A stretch of DNA of 19,229 nucleotides from DATCIH01 sp036507955 (GTDB lineage Bacteria > Bacillota > Clostridia > Clostridiales > Clostridiaceae). The number at the start of each line of letters is the position of its first letter. Position 1 is the stretch's first letter. The DNA lies in contig DATCIH010000190.1 in NCBI GenBank assembly GCA_036507955.1, positions 1-19,229 of the forward strand. The letters are read 5' to 3'. Positions 6,283 through 13,412 of the stretch are shown here, piece by piece. The position numbers and the translations under genes are program-made. The notes below the pieces were generated by a model. That model ran no database searches, was not told where the DNA came from, and saw nothing but the letters and a program-made list of their open reading frames with translations.

Positions 6283-8709
6283 ATGCTACGAGAGGATAAT
6301 ATTAGAATATTCTTGTTTGCAATATTATGTATATGTTTTATTTTCTACTTATTTATGGGTAGCTATAGTTATAAGAGAGATAACAAGTCAAAAGTCAACG
6401 TAATATTTTTTATTTTATGTATTGCCGGTAGCCTTTGGGCCATAGGATATGCATTCATGTTAATTTCTCCTAATATAGAAATCGCAAATATTTGGAGATC
6501 AATTTCTGCGTTAGGTTGGTGTTTTTTTAATGGGATATGGGTATCCTTCGCATTTTCTCTTAAAGGTATAAATCAAAAAAACTCTAACTCAAAAATACAA
6601 TTTTTAATATATATAACTTCACTAACATTTTTCATAGGTAATTTAATATACGAACCCTCTAAAGTAGTAAGTAGTGAAGCTTACGGCTTTGTAGATAATT
6701 TATACTCTGAAACAATTATTGGTATTGTTTTTAGTATATACGTCTCAGTTTTATATATAGCTGGTTTTGTAAAAATATATTTTCAAATGAGAAATTCTCA
6801 TAAGAAGAGAGTCAGAAAACAGATGAAAATTATTTTAATTAGCGGTTTGATCAGTTTTTGTTTAGCGATAATATCAGATTTGATTTTACCTGCACTAGGT
6901 ATTGATATTTTTCCGTCTGGGATTATATCCATTTCTATTGCAATGGGTGGAATGTGGTACGCAATTAATAAACATAAAATGATGTCAATTTCTTATGAAC
7001 TTGTATCAGAATATCTTTTTGAAGCTGTAAATGAACCAATTTTCGTATTAGGTGAAGATTTTCTTGTGAAAAATTGTAATGAAGCTTCACTAATTATAAC
7101 TGGCTATAGTTATAAGGAATTAAAGGAAAATTCACTTGATACAATCATAAATTTTAGAAATTTTAAGTATGAGACTATAATGCAAACTGGAAACATTATT
7201 AATATGGAAGTTGATTTATACAGGAAAAATAAAGAACCTCTTGTCAGTGAGCTATCAGCAACCGTAATATATGATGAATATAAAGACATCTTAGGACTTG
7301 TTACGCTATTACATGATGTTTCTGAAAGAAGAAACCTAGCAAAAATACAAGAGAAATATACTTTAAAATTAGAAGAATCAAATATTATACTTAAAAATGA
7401 GATTAAAGATAGACTACTTGCAGAAGAGCAAATACGTCATTTTATATATTATGATGCCCTTACAGAACTTTCTAATAGAAAAAAGATGTTAGAAGATGTT
7501 AATATATTACTAGATAATAAAAATGAAAAATTTGCAGTTCTTTTTATAGATTTGGATAATTTTAAGAGTGCTAATGATAAATATGGTCATGAATCTGGAG
7601 ATAATATTCTTAAAATTGTAGCACTGAGATTAAAAAGCATAATTAGGTCAACGGATACAATTAGTAGAATTGGTGGAGATGAATTCATAATAATACTACG
7701 AGATTTGAGGGCCTCTGCAAATTCTCAAAAAATTGCAGAAGCTGTTGTGGAAACATTTAACACAGCTTTTATCTATAAGGACAACCAATTATTTATTGGG
7801 GTAAGTATAGGTATAAGTATATTCCCTGAGCATGGAATTGATGCAGATACGTTAGTTAAGAAAGCTGATTTAGCTATGTATGAAGTTAAAAATAGCGGAG
7901 GTAATGGATATTCCATTTATAATGATAGTATAAATAATAATGCTATTAATAAACTAGAAATGAAAAAAAAATTGAAGAATGCAATGGAAAAAAATGAATT
8001 TATAACGTACTATCAACCTATAATGGATTTAAAGTCAATGAAAGTATTAAGTGCAGAATCTCTTATAAGATGGAAACGAGGGGAGAGAATTATTCCACCT
8101 ATAGAGTTTATTCCAATTGCAAAGAGTATAGGTGAAATAGTAGTTATTGATAATTGGATGTTAGAAAGTGCGTGTACACAGTGTAAAAAATGGCAGGAGT
8201 TAGGTGTAAAGGACTTTAGTGTATCAGTAAATATATCTTATAAACAACTAATTCAATTGGATTTTGTCCAATTAGTAATGAATATATTGCATAAACACTT
8301 ACTAGATTCTAGGTATTTAAATCTTGAAATTACTGAGGATGAGGCCATGGAGGACATTGATTCAATAATAAAAATACTTTCAGAGTTAAAATCACAGGGG
8401 ATTAGAATTTCAATGGATGATTTTGGTACAGGCTATTCCTCCCTTAGTTATATAAACAAGCTTCCTATTGGTACAATAAAAATAGATAGATCACTTATTA
8501 TAAATTTACAGAACAATTCTAAAAACTTAGTTATAATTAAATCTATAGTAGTAATGGCTCATAGTTTAAATATTAAAGTTGTTGCAGAGGGAATTGAAAC
8601 AGACAATGAATATAGTATTTTGAAAGAACTTGAATGTGATTATATTCAAGGATATTTAATTGGAAAACCAATGACTGCATCTGATTTTCAAGATAATTTT
8701 ATCAAGTAA
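6283..8709 (+). CDS. Membrane PAS-GGDEF-EAL protein (diguanylate cyclase / c-di-GMP phosphodiesterase), 808 aa
   Basis: Makes and/or degrades cyclic di-GMP at the membrane. ATG 6283 is chosen (AGGGGG at 6269-6274, spacing 8); a GTG sits just before it at 6280. Numbering here is from that GTG. Residues about 8-230 hold seven membrane helices, like the 7TM sensor of clostridial signalling proteins. About 240-355 is a PAS domain ('EAVNEPIFVLGEDFLVKNCN' to 'LLHDVSERR'), then a helical linker. The GGDEF domain keeps GGDEF at 465-469 and the inhibitory I-site RSTD at 456-459. The EAL domain has ESL for EAL (Glu593 kept), LEITED, DDFGTGYSS starting at 713 and AEGIET, the set expected of an active phosphodiesterase. 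Both activities may exist, switched by the PAS/7TM sensor. No lesion is seen. The upstream PilZ-like gene is a possible partner. Confidence 0.92.
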   Translation: MLREDNIRIFLFAILCICFIFYLFMGSYSYKRDNKSKVNVIFFILCIAGSLWAIGYAFMLISPNIEIANIWRSISALGWCFFNGIWVSFAFSLKGINQKNSNSKIQFLIYITSLTFFIGNLIYEPSKVVSSEAYGFVDNLYSETIIGIVFSIYVSVLYIAGFVKIYFQMRNSHKKRVRKQMKIILISGLISFCLAIISDLILPALGIDIFPSGIISISIAMGGMWYAINKHKMMSISYELVSEYLFEAVNEPIFVLGEDFLVKNCNEASLIITGYSYKELKENSLDTIINFRNFKYETIMQTGNIINMEVDLYRKNKEPLVSELSATVIYDEYKDILGLVTLLHDVSERRNLAKIQEKYTLKLEESNIILKNEIKDRLLAEEQIRHFIYYDALTELSNRKKMLEDVNILLDNKNEKFAVLFIDLDNFKSANDKYGHESGDNILKIVALRLKSIIRSTDTISRIGGDEFIIILRDLRASANSQKIAEAVVETFNTAFIYKDNQLFIGVSIGISIFPEHGIDADTLVKKADLAMYEVKNSGGNGYSIYNDSINNNAINKLEMKKKLKNAMEKNEFITYYQPIMDLKSMKVLSAESLIRWKRGERIIPPIEFIPIAKSIGEIVVIDNWMLESACTQCKKWQELGVKDFSVSVNISYKQLIQLDFVQLVMNILHKHLLDSRYLNLEITEDEAMEDIDSIIKILSELKSQGIRISMDDFGTGYSSLSYINKLPIGTIKIDRSLIINLQNNSKNLVIIKSIVVMAHSLNIKVVAEGIETDNEYSILKELECDYIQGYLIGKPMTASDFQDNFIK

Positions 8710-8985
8710 AATCCTTCGCCTAAAGCTGATCAGTGCAACTTCAGAGAGTGACTCTGCCTCACATGGAGGAGGAGTAAGGAATCATTACTTATATATTCGC
8801 GTAAAGGTATAAAATTCTAATATTTTTGCACTCCCCTAAACTCAAAGGGGGGTACACTTTTACGTAAAACTAATATTAACGCGCATTAGTATCACCATTC
8901 TATCAAAACACACGTTGAGACAGTTGTGTTGATAGAGAAGAAATTATAAATGGCAGCAATATAACTTACAACTCATTGCGTAAAA
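8710..8985. other. Hairpin-rich spacer with three GCGTAAA-type motifs
   Basis: No gene. CGTAAA (8800-8805) pairs with TTTACG (8859-8864) and GTA (8807-8809) with TAC (8853-8855), enclosing CCCCT (8833-8837) with AGGGG (8846-8850). A second hairpin pairs CTATCAA...CACA with TGTGTTGATAG across 8900-8935. GCGTAAAGGTA (8799-8809) recurs as GCGTAAAAGTA (8978-8988), right where recombinase sequence starts, and inverted at 8853-8865. It may be an old element end, a recombination site or a structured RNA; I cannot assign it. Confidence 0.4.
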
Positions 8986-9308
8986 GTAAGATTTGAAAAA
9001 GAAAATATAGAAACAATGCCAGGGGACGGTGAGCTAATGCTTACCATCCTTTCTTCTGAGTAATATTACTATGCTGAGGAAGAAAGCAGAAGTGTAAGTG
9101 AAAACCTTAAGTGGTGGTATCGCAAGAAATTTGAAAAAGGTGAACTGCTTATAAACACTAAGCGCATCCTTGGTTATGACAAGGATGAATATGGAGATCT
9201 AATAATAAACCCTGAAGAAGCTACGATTGTTGAAAAGATATATAAAGAATACTTGGCAGGCAAAGGGTCATTTAAGATAGCTAAGCTTTTTAATTCAGAA
9301 CTGAATAT
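8986..9308 (+). pseudogene. Internal fragment of a large serine recombinase (copy 3)
   Basis: The frame reads VRFEKENIETMPGDGELMLT, a stop (TAA 9061-9063) within an apparent 12-base in-frame insertion, then AEEESRSVSENLKWWYRKKF and RILGYDKDEYGDLIINPEE through KIYKEYLAGKGSFKIAKLF. This covers the end of the catalytic domain and the start of the recombinase (DNA-binding) domain. It is homologous to, but clearly diverged from, the next recombinase (FEKENIRTLDS..., LGYEKNEEGNLIINEKQAK). The N-terminal catalytic Ser region, zinc ribbon and tail are missing. Near 9300-9309 it runs into the next recombinase in a different frame, so two recombinase genes were joined end to end. It is not functional. 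Confidence 0.7.
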
Positions 9309-10529
9309 GAAATGGCAAAGGTGTATGCAGACGAAGGAATTTCAGGAACAAACACTAAAAAGAGAGAGCAGTTTAATAAAATGATCGAGGACTGTAAAGC
9401 TGGGAAAATAGATGTGATTATAACTAAATCCATATCAAGATTTGCTAGAAATACCTTGGACTACTTAAATTATGTAAGACTACTCAACGACCTTGGTATA
9501 GAGGTGATATTTGAAAAAGAAAATATAAGAACCCTGGATTCATAAGGAGAGGTTTTGCTAACAATTCTTAGCTCCTTAGCCCAAGATGAAAGTAGAAGTA
9601 TTTCAGAGAACTCCACCTGGGGAATAAGGAGAAAATTTGAACAGGGGAAAGTAACAGTCAATTGTACAAAGTTTTTAGGCTATGAAAAGAATGAAGAAGG
9701 TAACCTCATCATAAATGAAAAGCAAGCCAAGATAGTGAGAAGGATTTATACAGATTACCTTGATGGAAAAGGTCCTAACAGGATAGCAAAGGAGCTTGAA
9801 GAAGATGAAGTTCTAAACTGGAATGGAAAAACAAAATGGTATGAAAGCAGCCTTAGAAGAATGCTAAGCAATGAAAAGTACAAAGGAGATGCCCTACTTC
9901 AAAAGACCTACACCGTAGATTTACTATCAAAGAAAAGGATAATAAATAATGGAGAGGTCCCACAGTACTATGTCGAGGAAAGCCATCCCGCAATAATAGA
10001 TAAAGAAATGTGGGAGGCAGTGCAACTTGAACTGGAAAGAAGAAAAGATTTTGCTGAAAAATATAATATAAGTAAACTAGATTATGCAACAGCTGATAAT
10101 CCATTTGCAGGTCGGGTTATCTGCGGACAATGTGGTAGACCATACGGACGAAAGGTATGGAACTCAACAGATGAAAGGCTAAGAAGGATAGTATGGAGGT
10201 GCAATAAGAAGTATGAAGTAAAAGGTGAAAAGGGATGCGCTAATAAACATATTGATGATAAGGTTCTATACCAAGCTTTTATAAGCAACTTTAACGCCAT
10301 GATTGAAAACAAGGATTATTTTTTAGAAAAGTGGAAGTCAGAAGATAGAGATGTGTTGAAAAAGTATAAGGCGAAACAGTTTATAAAAATTATTGAAAAT
10401 ACTGAAATTTTACAAGAATTTAATCTGGATTTATATTATAAGCTAATTGAGAAGATGAGTGTATATCAAGATAATAAGATTATTGTTACATTACTTGATA
10501 GTAGTGAGATTGAATGTGAAATTGAATAG
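9309..10529 (+). pseudogene. Large serine recombinase, N-terminally truncated with one in-frame stop (copy 4)
   Basis: Family role: integration or excision of mobile DNA by serine-based strand exchange. The frame begins at EMAKVYADEGISGTNTKKRE, about 50 residues into the family, so the nucleophilic Ser motif (YxRVS) is absent. Still present are ITKSISRFARNTLDYLNYVR, the recombinase domain (GYEKNEEGNLIINEKQAKIV), the zinc ribbon (CGQCGRPYGRK ... WRCNKKYEVKGEKGCANKHI, four Cys) and the coiled coil plus C-terminus (EIECEIE). TAA at 9543-9545 breaks the conserved 'DSxGEVLLTILSSLAQDESR' segment. The frame continues unchanged, so one base change (for example AAA to TAA) accounts for it. The remaining pieces would be 9312-9545 (77 aa) and 9555-10529 (324 aa). 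It lacks catalysis. The last 396 bases duplicate 3726-4121. Confidence 0.8.
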
Positions 10530-10562
10530 AAGATTTTAAAGAGTTTGTTTAGGTGATGAAGG

Positions 10563-10583
10563 GTCGGTTTAACTGGCTTTTTT
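10563..10583 (+). terminator. Weak intrinsic terminator after recombinase copy 4
   Basis: GTCGG (10563-10567) pairs with CTGGC (10573-10577), with G-T pairs, around TTTAA. Six T follow (10578-10583). The stem is short; position after the stop codon supports the call. Confidence 0.5.
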
Positions 10584-10654
10584 AAGGATAAAAAAGAAAG
10601 GTTATGAAAGGCTTTTGTATTAAAGAGGTATTTAGAACATGTTGCAGTTTTATA

Positions 10655-10710
10655 ATTAGGAATTGGGGAGGGTGTAAAATTTACCATATTTTCACCCCAT
10701 ATTTCCTAAT
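10655..10710. repeat. 56-nt imperfect palindrome
   Basis: ATTAGGAA (10655-10662) pairs with TTCCTAAT (10703-10710). Inside, GGGTGTAAAAT (10670-10680) pairs with ATTTTCACCC (10688-10697) with one bulge, around TTACCAT. It stands alone in a gene-free stretch between the recombinase terminator and the transposon end at 10834. It could be a small RNA, a two-way terminator or an old repeat. Confidence 0.45.
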
Positions 10711-10902
10711 CCTATTCATTAAGTGTGGTATGTATTCATTAAACATTTTTCGTTAAAAATTAAAACAACTCTAAATTATTTGCCCCCTTGAGCAATTTAA
10801 TATAAGTATTCATAAATTCACAAGTAGCTTAGTTGTAGATTATCAAATTATACCAGCTAATATAGTCCCATTTTATCACAATAGAATAGTTGAATGTAAG
10901 AG

Positions 10903-10952
10903 TTAACCCTACTGCAAAGTGAAAATATATTTTCATTTTATAGTAGGGTTAA
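10903..10952 (+). promoter_or_regulatory. Long hairpin in the leader of the transposon operon
   Basis: TTAACCCTACT (10903-10913) pairs exactly with AGTAGGGTTAA (10942-10952). The interior holds TGAAAATATATTTTCA, itself palindromic. It ends 7 bases before the Shine-Dalgarno AGGAGGTG (10960-10967) of the first transposon gene. Probable role, by analogy with other insertion sequences: limiting translation from read-through transcripts. Confidence 0.5.
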
Positions 10953-10974
10953 ATATTGTAGGAGGTGTCATACC

Positions 10975-11582
10975 ATGCAACAATTATTTACAATGGAAGT
11001 TATATTCAAGGAGTATATTAGATTAAACAAAGCAAATTCCTTCCCCAAAGCACCCTTTCGAAGATGCATAATCATAAATGCAACAAGTTAGTTCAGTTTA
11101 GGAAGAACGGCTTTTATGAAAGATATTTTTCAAGTAGTTGTTTTGATGGGAAAATTGTTATAAGGAGATATATTTGCCCTCTATGTGGTCATACAATTTC
11201 TGTTATGCCAAGCTTTTGTATGCCTAAATATATCAATGCTTTAGAGAATATTTTTGAATACATTTGTAGCGTATTTCATAGATATGGAACCATAAAGGAA
11301 TGCCTTGAAGAACTGAATATGAATTCAGGTATGAATATATCAAGGCAACTTCTTTACCATTATAGGAAGAGATTTAAAGAGAATCTTACATTTATCCAAG
11401 CTGGAATACGGCGATTAAACCCTGAAGCTGAGATGCCAGATATACAACTAGAGTCAAATAAAAAAGCAAGGGAAGTTTTAGATATAGTGAAGAATTGGCC
11501 CTGGCAGATCAATTCATTTTCACAACAGTTCTTTGAAAAGAACACTAAAACATTCCTCACGAAACAATTCAATTTATTATAG
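10975..11582 (+). pseudogene. DUF6431-like zinc-ribbon transposon accessory protein, frameshifted
   Basis: ATG 10975 has a perfect AGGAGGTG (10960-10967) and opens MQQLFTMEVIFKEYIRLNKA, NSFPKAPFRRC, then runs to a premature stop. One missing base near 11066-11069 would restore RRCHNHKCNKLVQFRKNGFY and the long downstream frame (172 codons from ATG 11064). The protein has two Cys pairs of zinc-ribbon type: C..HKC near the shift and CPLCGH (about residue 37 of the downstream frame). The motif GFYERYF, then RRYICPLCGHTISVMPSFCMP, is characteristic of the DUF6431-type proteins found beside rve-type transposases. A helical region with HTH-like potential (GTIKECLEELNMNSGMNISR) follows. Presumed role: DNA recognition during transposition. 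As it stands it is inactive, unless the frameshift is a sequencing error. Confidence 0.6.
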
Positions 11583-11731
11583 CATTAATTAAGCTACTAA
11601 AAAAGATTTTATCACTAAATACCTTCCAACACTTTATTTTCCTAGGCTTAAGGGTAATTATGTATTAGCATTAAATAATAAGGATAAGCCTGCCGACAAT
11701 TGGCTTCCTAGAATTAAAGGAGGTCTTTAAG

Positions 11732-12709
11732 ATGCTTGATGAAAGCATAAGAAATGCTATTGCACTAAAAAAGTTTTCTCTAATAAGTCCAGTAATAAAT
11801 GGACAAACCAAAAGTAATACAGCTTACTACATGGAGGCGACAGCCAATCCAATTGAAATGCCTCATTATGGAGCAAAAAACTATGCACCCAAAACGCTTG
11901 AGTCCTGGTATTGCATCTATATGAAAAATGGAATGGATGGATTAAAGCCCAGTGTGCGTGGCGATAAAGGTGGTTCTAGAAAGATTGACGATGAGATTCC
12001 CGAGAAGATTGTAACAATGAAGGTCCTTTATCCCAAGGCTCCTGACACCATAGTGTATGATTTATTAATAAAAGATGGAGCTTTCTCTTGTGACCGAGTT
12101 TCTATTTCAACTTTTTATAGATTCATAAATTCGCTAGCTAAAAAGGGCATTTTACAAGAGGAGGATTTAAAGGATAGCAAACGATTTTCTCACGTATATA
12201 TAAATGAGCTTTGGCAAACAGACCTTATGTATGGTCCCTATATCACTGAAGGTAAGAAAAAACATGTAGCCTACCTATTAGCCTACATCGATGATTCTTC
12301 CAGACTAATAACCCATGCAGAGTTTTATTATGCTCAAAACTTCGAATCGTTAAGGCATTCCTTTAGAGAAGCCGTTCTAAAGAGAGGAATTCCCACCTTA
12401 CTTTATACAGACAATGGTAAAATATATAGATCCCAGCAGTTTGCATATATGTGTGCGAGCCTAGGCTGCACCTTAATTCACACTAAACCATTTTCCCCAA
12501 CTGAAAAAGGGAAAATAGAGAGGTTCTTTTCCACTGTAAGAAAGAGATTCTTATCTAAATATAATCCTAACAGTTTTAAAAGTCTTGATAATTTGAATGA
12601 TGAATTTTCCAAGTGGCTTGAAGAAGATTATCATCGCAAGCCTCATAAAGGACTAAATGGAGTTACACCTCTTAATAAGTTCATTAGCATCATGCTTCTT
12701 ATATTTTGA
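11732..12709 (+). CDS. DDE (rve-type) transposase, C-terminally truncated, 325 aa
   Basis: Catalyses strand transfer of the surrounding transposon. ATG 11732 follows AAAGGAGGTC (11717-11726). The N-terminus (to about residue 100) contains a helix-turn-helix-like region (YAPKTLESWYCIYMKNGMDG). The integrase core has Asp164 (WQTDLMYGP), Asp227 (LLYTDNGKIYRS) and Glu263 (EKGKIERFFSTVRKRF), a D-35-E arrangement with all three acidic residues present. After KGLNGVTPLNKFIS the sequence departs from the family and ends IMLLIF. The usual C-terminal beta-barrel of roughly 100 residues is missing and the stop lies in the loop of a hairpin. Truncation probably abolishes activity. It is related to the transposases that work with an AAA ATPase partner, which is absent here. 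Confidence 0.75.
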   Translation: MLDESIRNAIALKKFSLISPVINGQTKSNTAYYMEATANPIEMPHYGAKNYAPKTLESWYCIYMKNGMDGLKPSVRGDKGGSRKIDDEIPEKIVTMKVLYPKAPDTIVYDLLIKDGAFSCDRVSISTFYRFINSLAKKGILQEEDLKDSKRFSHVYINELWQTDLMYGPYITEGKKKHVAYLLAYIDDSSRLITHAEFYYAQNFESLRHSFREAVLKRGIPTLLYTDNGKIYRSQQFAYMCASLGCTLIHTKPFSPTEKGKIERFFSTVRKRFLSKYNPNSFKSLDNLNDEFSKWLEEDYHRKPHKGLNGVTPLNKFISIMLLIF

Positions 12710-12723
12710 AGTATGATGCTTTT
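12686..12723 (+). terminator. Hairpin and T run at the truncated transposase end
   Basis: AGCATCATGCTTC (12686-12698) pairs with GAAGTATGATGCT (12708-12720), with one G-T pair, around TTATATTTT, and T3 plus GCATTTT follow. The stop codon TGA (12707-12709) straddles the loop-stem boundary. It sits at the deletion junction, so it may have been created by or guided the deletion. Confidence 0.55.
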
Positions 12724-12743
12724 GCATTTTCTTAATCCTATTT

Positions 12744-12859
12744 TAATTTGAAGTTTCGCAATAACAGGTAGGTTATCAGGTGAGAAACTAGGTATCATTA
12801 TGCAGATTTTAACCTTAAATAATTTGAGAATAATGTCCGATTTAATTTGAGAATCGACA
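12744..12859. repeat. Right transposon end with three TAATTTGA repeats
   Basis: TAATTTGA occurs at 12744-12751, 12820-12827 and 12843-12850. The last two extend to TAATTTGAGAAT, and the outermost is followed by CGACA at the element's end. One matching inverted copy (TCAAATTA, 10843-10850) lies at the left end. Repeated binding sites of this kind are typical of transposons using an rve transposase with an ATPase. Confidence 0.55.
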
Positions 12860-13008
12860 CCTTGGGTCATTCAATAAACTCTTGCTCCTGTAACAATAAT
12901 CATTTGCTTCTTCTATTCTATCATCTATTATTAATCAAAAATAGAAAATCAAAATTGGAAAAGAGAATAAATTAAAAGCAAAACTTTATTATTTCTCAAC
13001 AGATGGTT

Positions 13009-13119
13009 AAACAATAGGGCTGAAAATGCCCATAAACATAGGGTTTCCAGACATTGAGTTTTTCTCGCGGCTATTTTACCAGAGGTGCTCAAATCGGGAA
13101 ACCCTAAATTTTATTGTTT
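13009..13119. repeat. 111-bp nested inverted repeat
   Basis: Four nested pairings in order: AAACAAT (13009-13015) with ATTGTTT (13113-13119); TAGGGTTTCC (13039-13048) with GGAAACCCTA (13097-13106); TTGAG (13054-13058) with CTCAA (13088-13092); and CTC with GAG further in. The left arm has an extra small hairpin, GGGC (13017-13020) with GCCC (13028-13031). It could be a miniature transposable element or a structured RNA. No coding frame fits. Confidence 0.5.
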
Positions 13120-13255
13120 GCGGTATCATATCAAATGCCCTGAAGGTGGTAGGGTTGAGTTGACAGATTAGATAACGTCAATTTTTATAAGGGGCGAGTA
13201 GTTAGGATAGATGTGGGAGTAGGTATGTGTCCCCCTGACTCCACCACCCATATGT

Positions 13256-13291
13256 CAAGCCCGCGACAAAAAAAATTTAAGCGCGGGCTTG
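13256..13291. terminator. GC-rich hairpin downstream of the GH9 gene
   Basis: CAAGCCCGCG (13256-13265) and CGCGGGCTTG (13282-13291) pair perfectly around a 16-base A/T loop. It is about 120 bases beyond the stop of the minus-strand GH9 gene. No T run follows on the minus strand; an AGATTTTATTT stretch follows on the plus strand. It is plausible as transcript end or imported spacer structure. Confidence 0.4.
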
Positions 13292-13412
13292 AGATTTTAT
13301 TTATATGAAACTGACTACTATTAATCAAAGCAGCCCTTGTATATCTACACGGCCAAAATCCGTTTTTACGGTCATAATCAATGGTTATGTTGTAATTTTT
13401 ACATTCGTTTTA

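Larger units (their letters stand above)
10834..12859 (+). mobile_element. Internally deleted DDE transposon with TGT...ACA ends (DUF6431 / rve type)
   Basis: The left end TGTAGATTATCAAATTA (10834-10850) matches the reverse complement of the right end, TGTCGATTCTCAAATTA (12859 back to 12843), at 15 of 17 positions. Both start with TGT, as in Mu/Tn7/Tn5053-type elements. Two genes lie between: a frameshifted zinc-ribbon protein and a DDE transposase cut off near its C-terminus. Elements of this gene pair usually also carry an AAA ATPase; here transposase sequence runs directly into right-end DNA, so the rest was deleted. Flanking bases TTAGT (left) and CCTTG (right) do not match, so no target duplication is visible. 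It cannot move by itself but might be mobilised by a complete relative. Confidence 0.65.

Noticed and set aside
10829..12864. Target-site duplication around the rve-type transposon
   Set aside because: Flanking pentamers TTAGT and CCTTG differ; shifting the ends by a few bases gave no match.
13256..13291. Strong rho-independent terminator for the GH9 gene
   Set aside because: The stem is perfect but the T run is inside the loop and none follows on the minus strand, so only a weak call is made.
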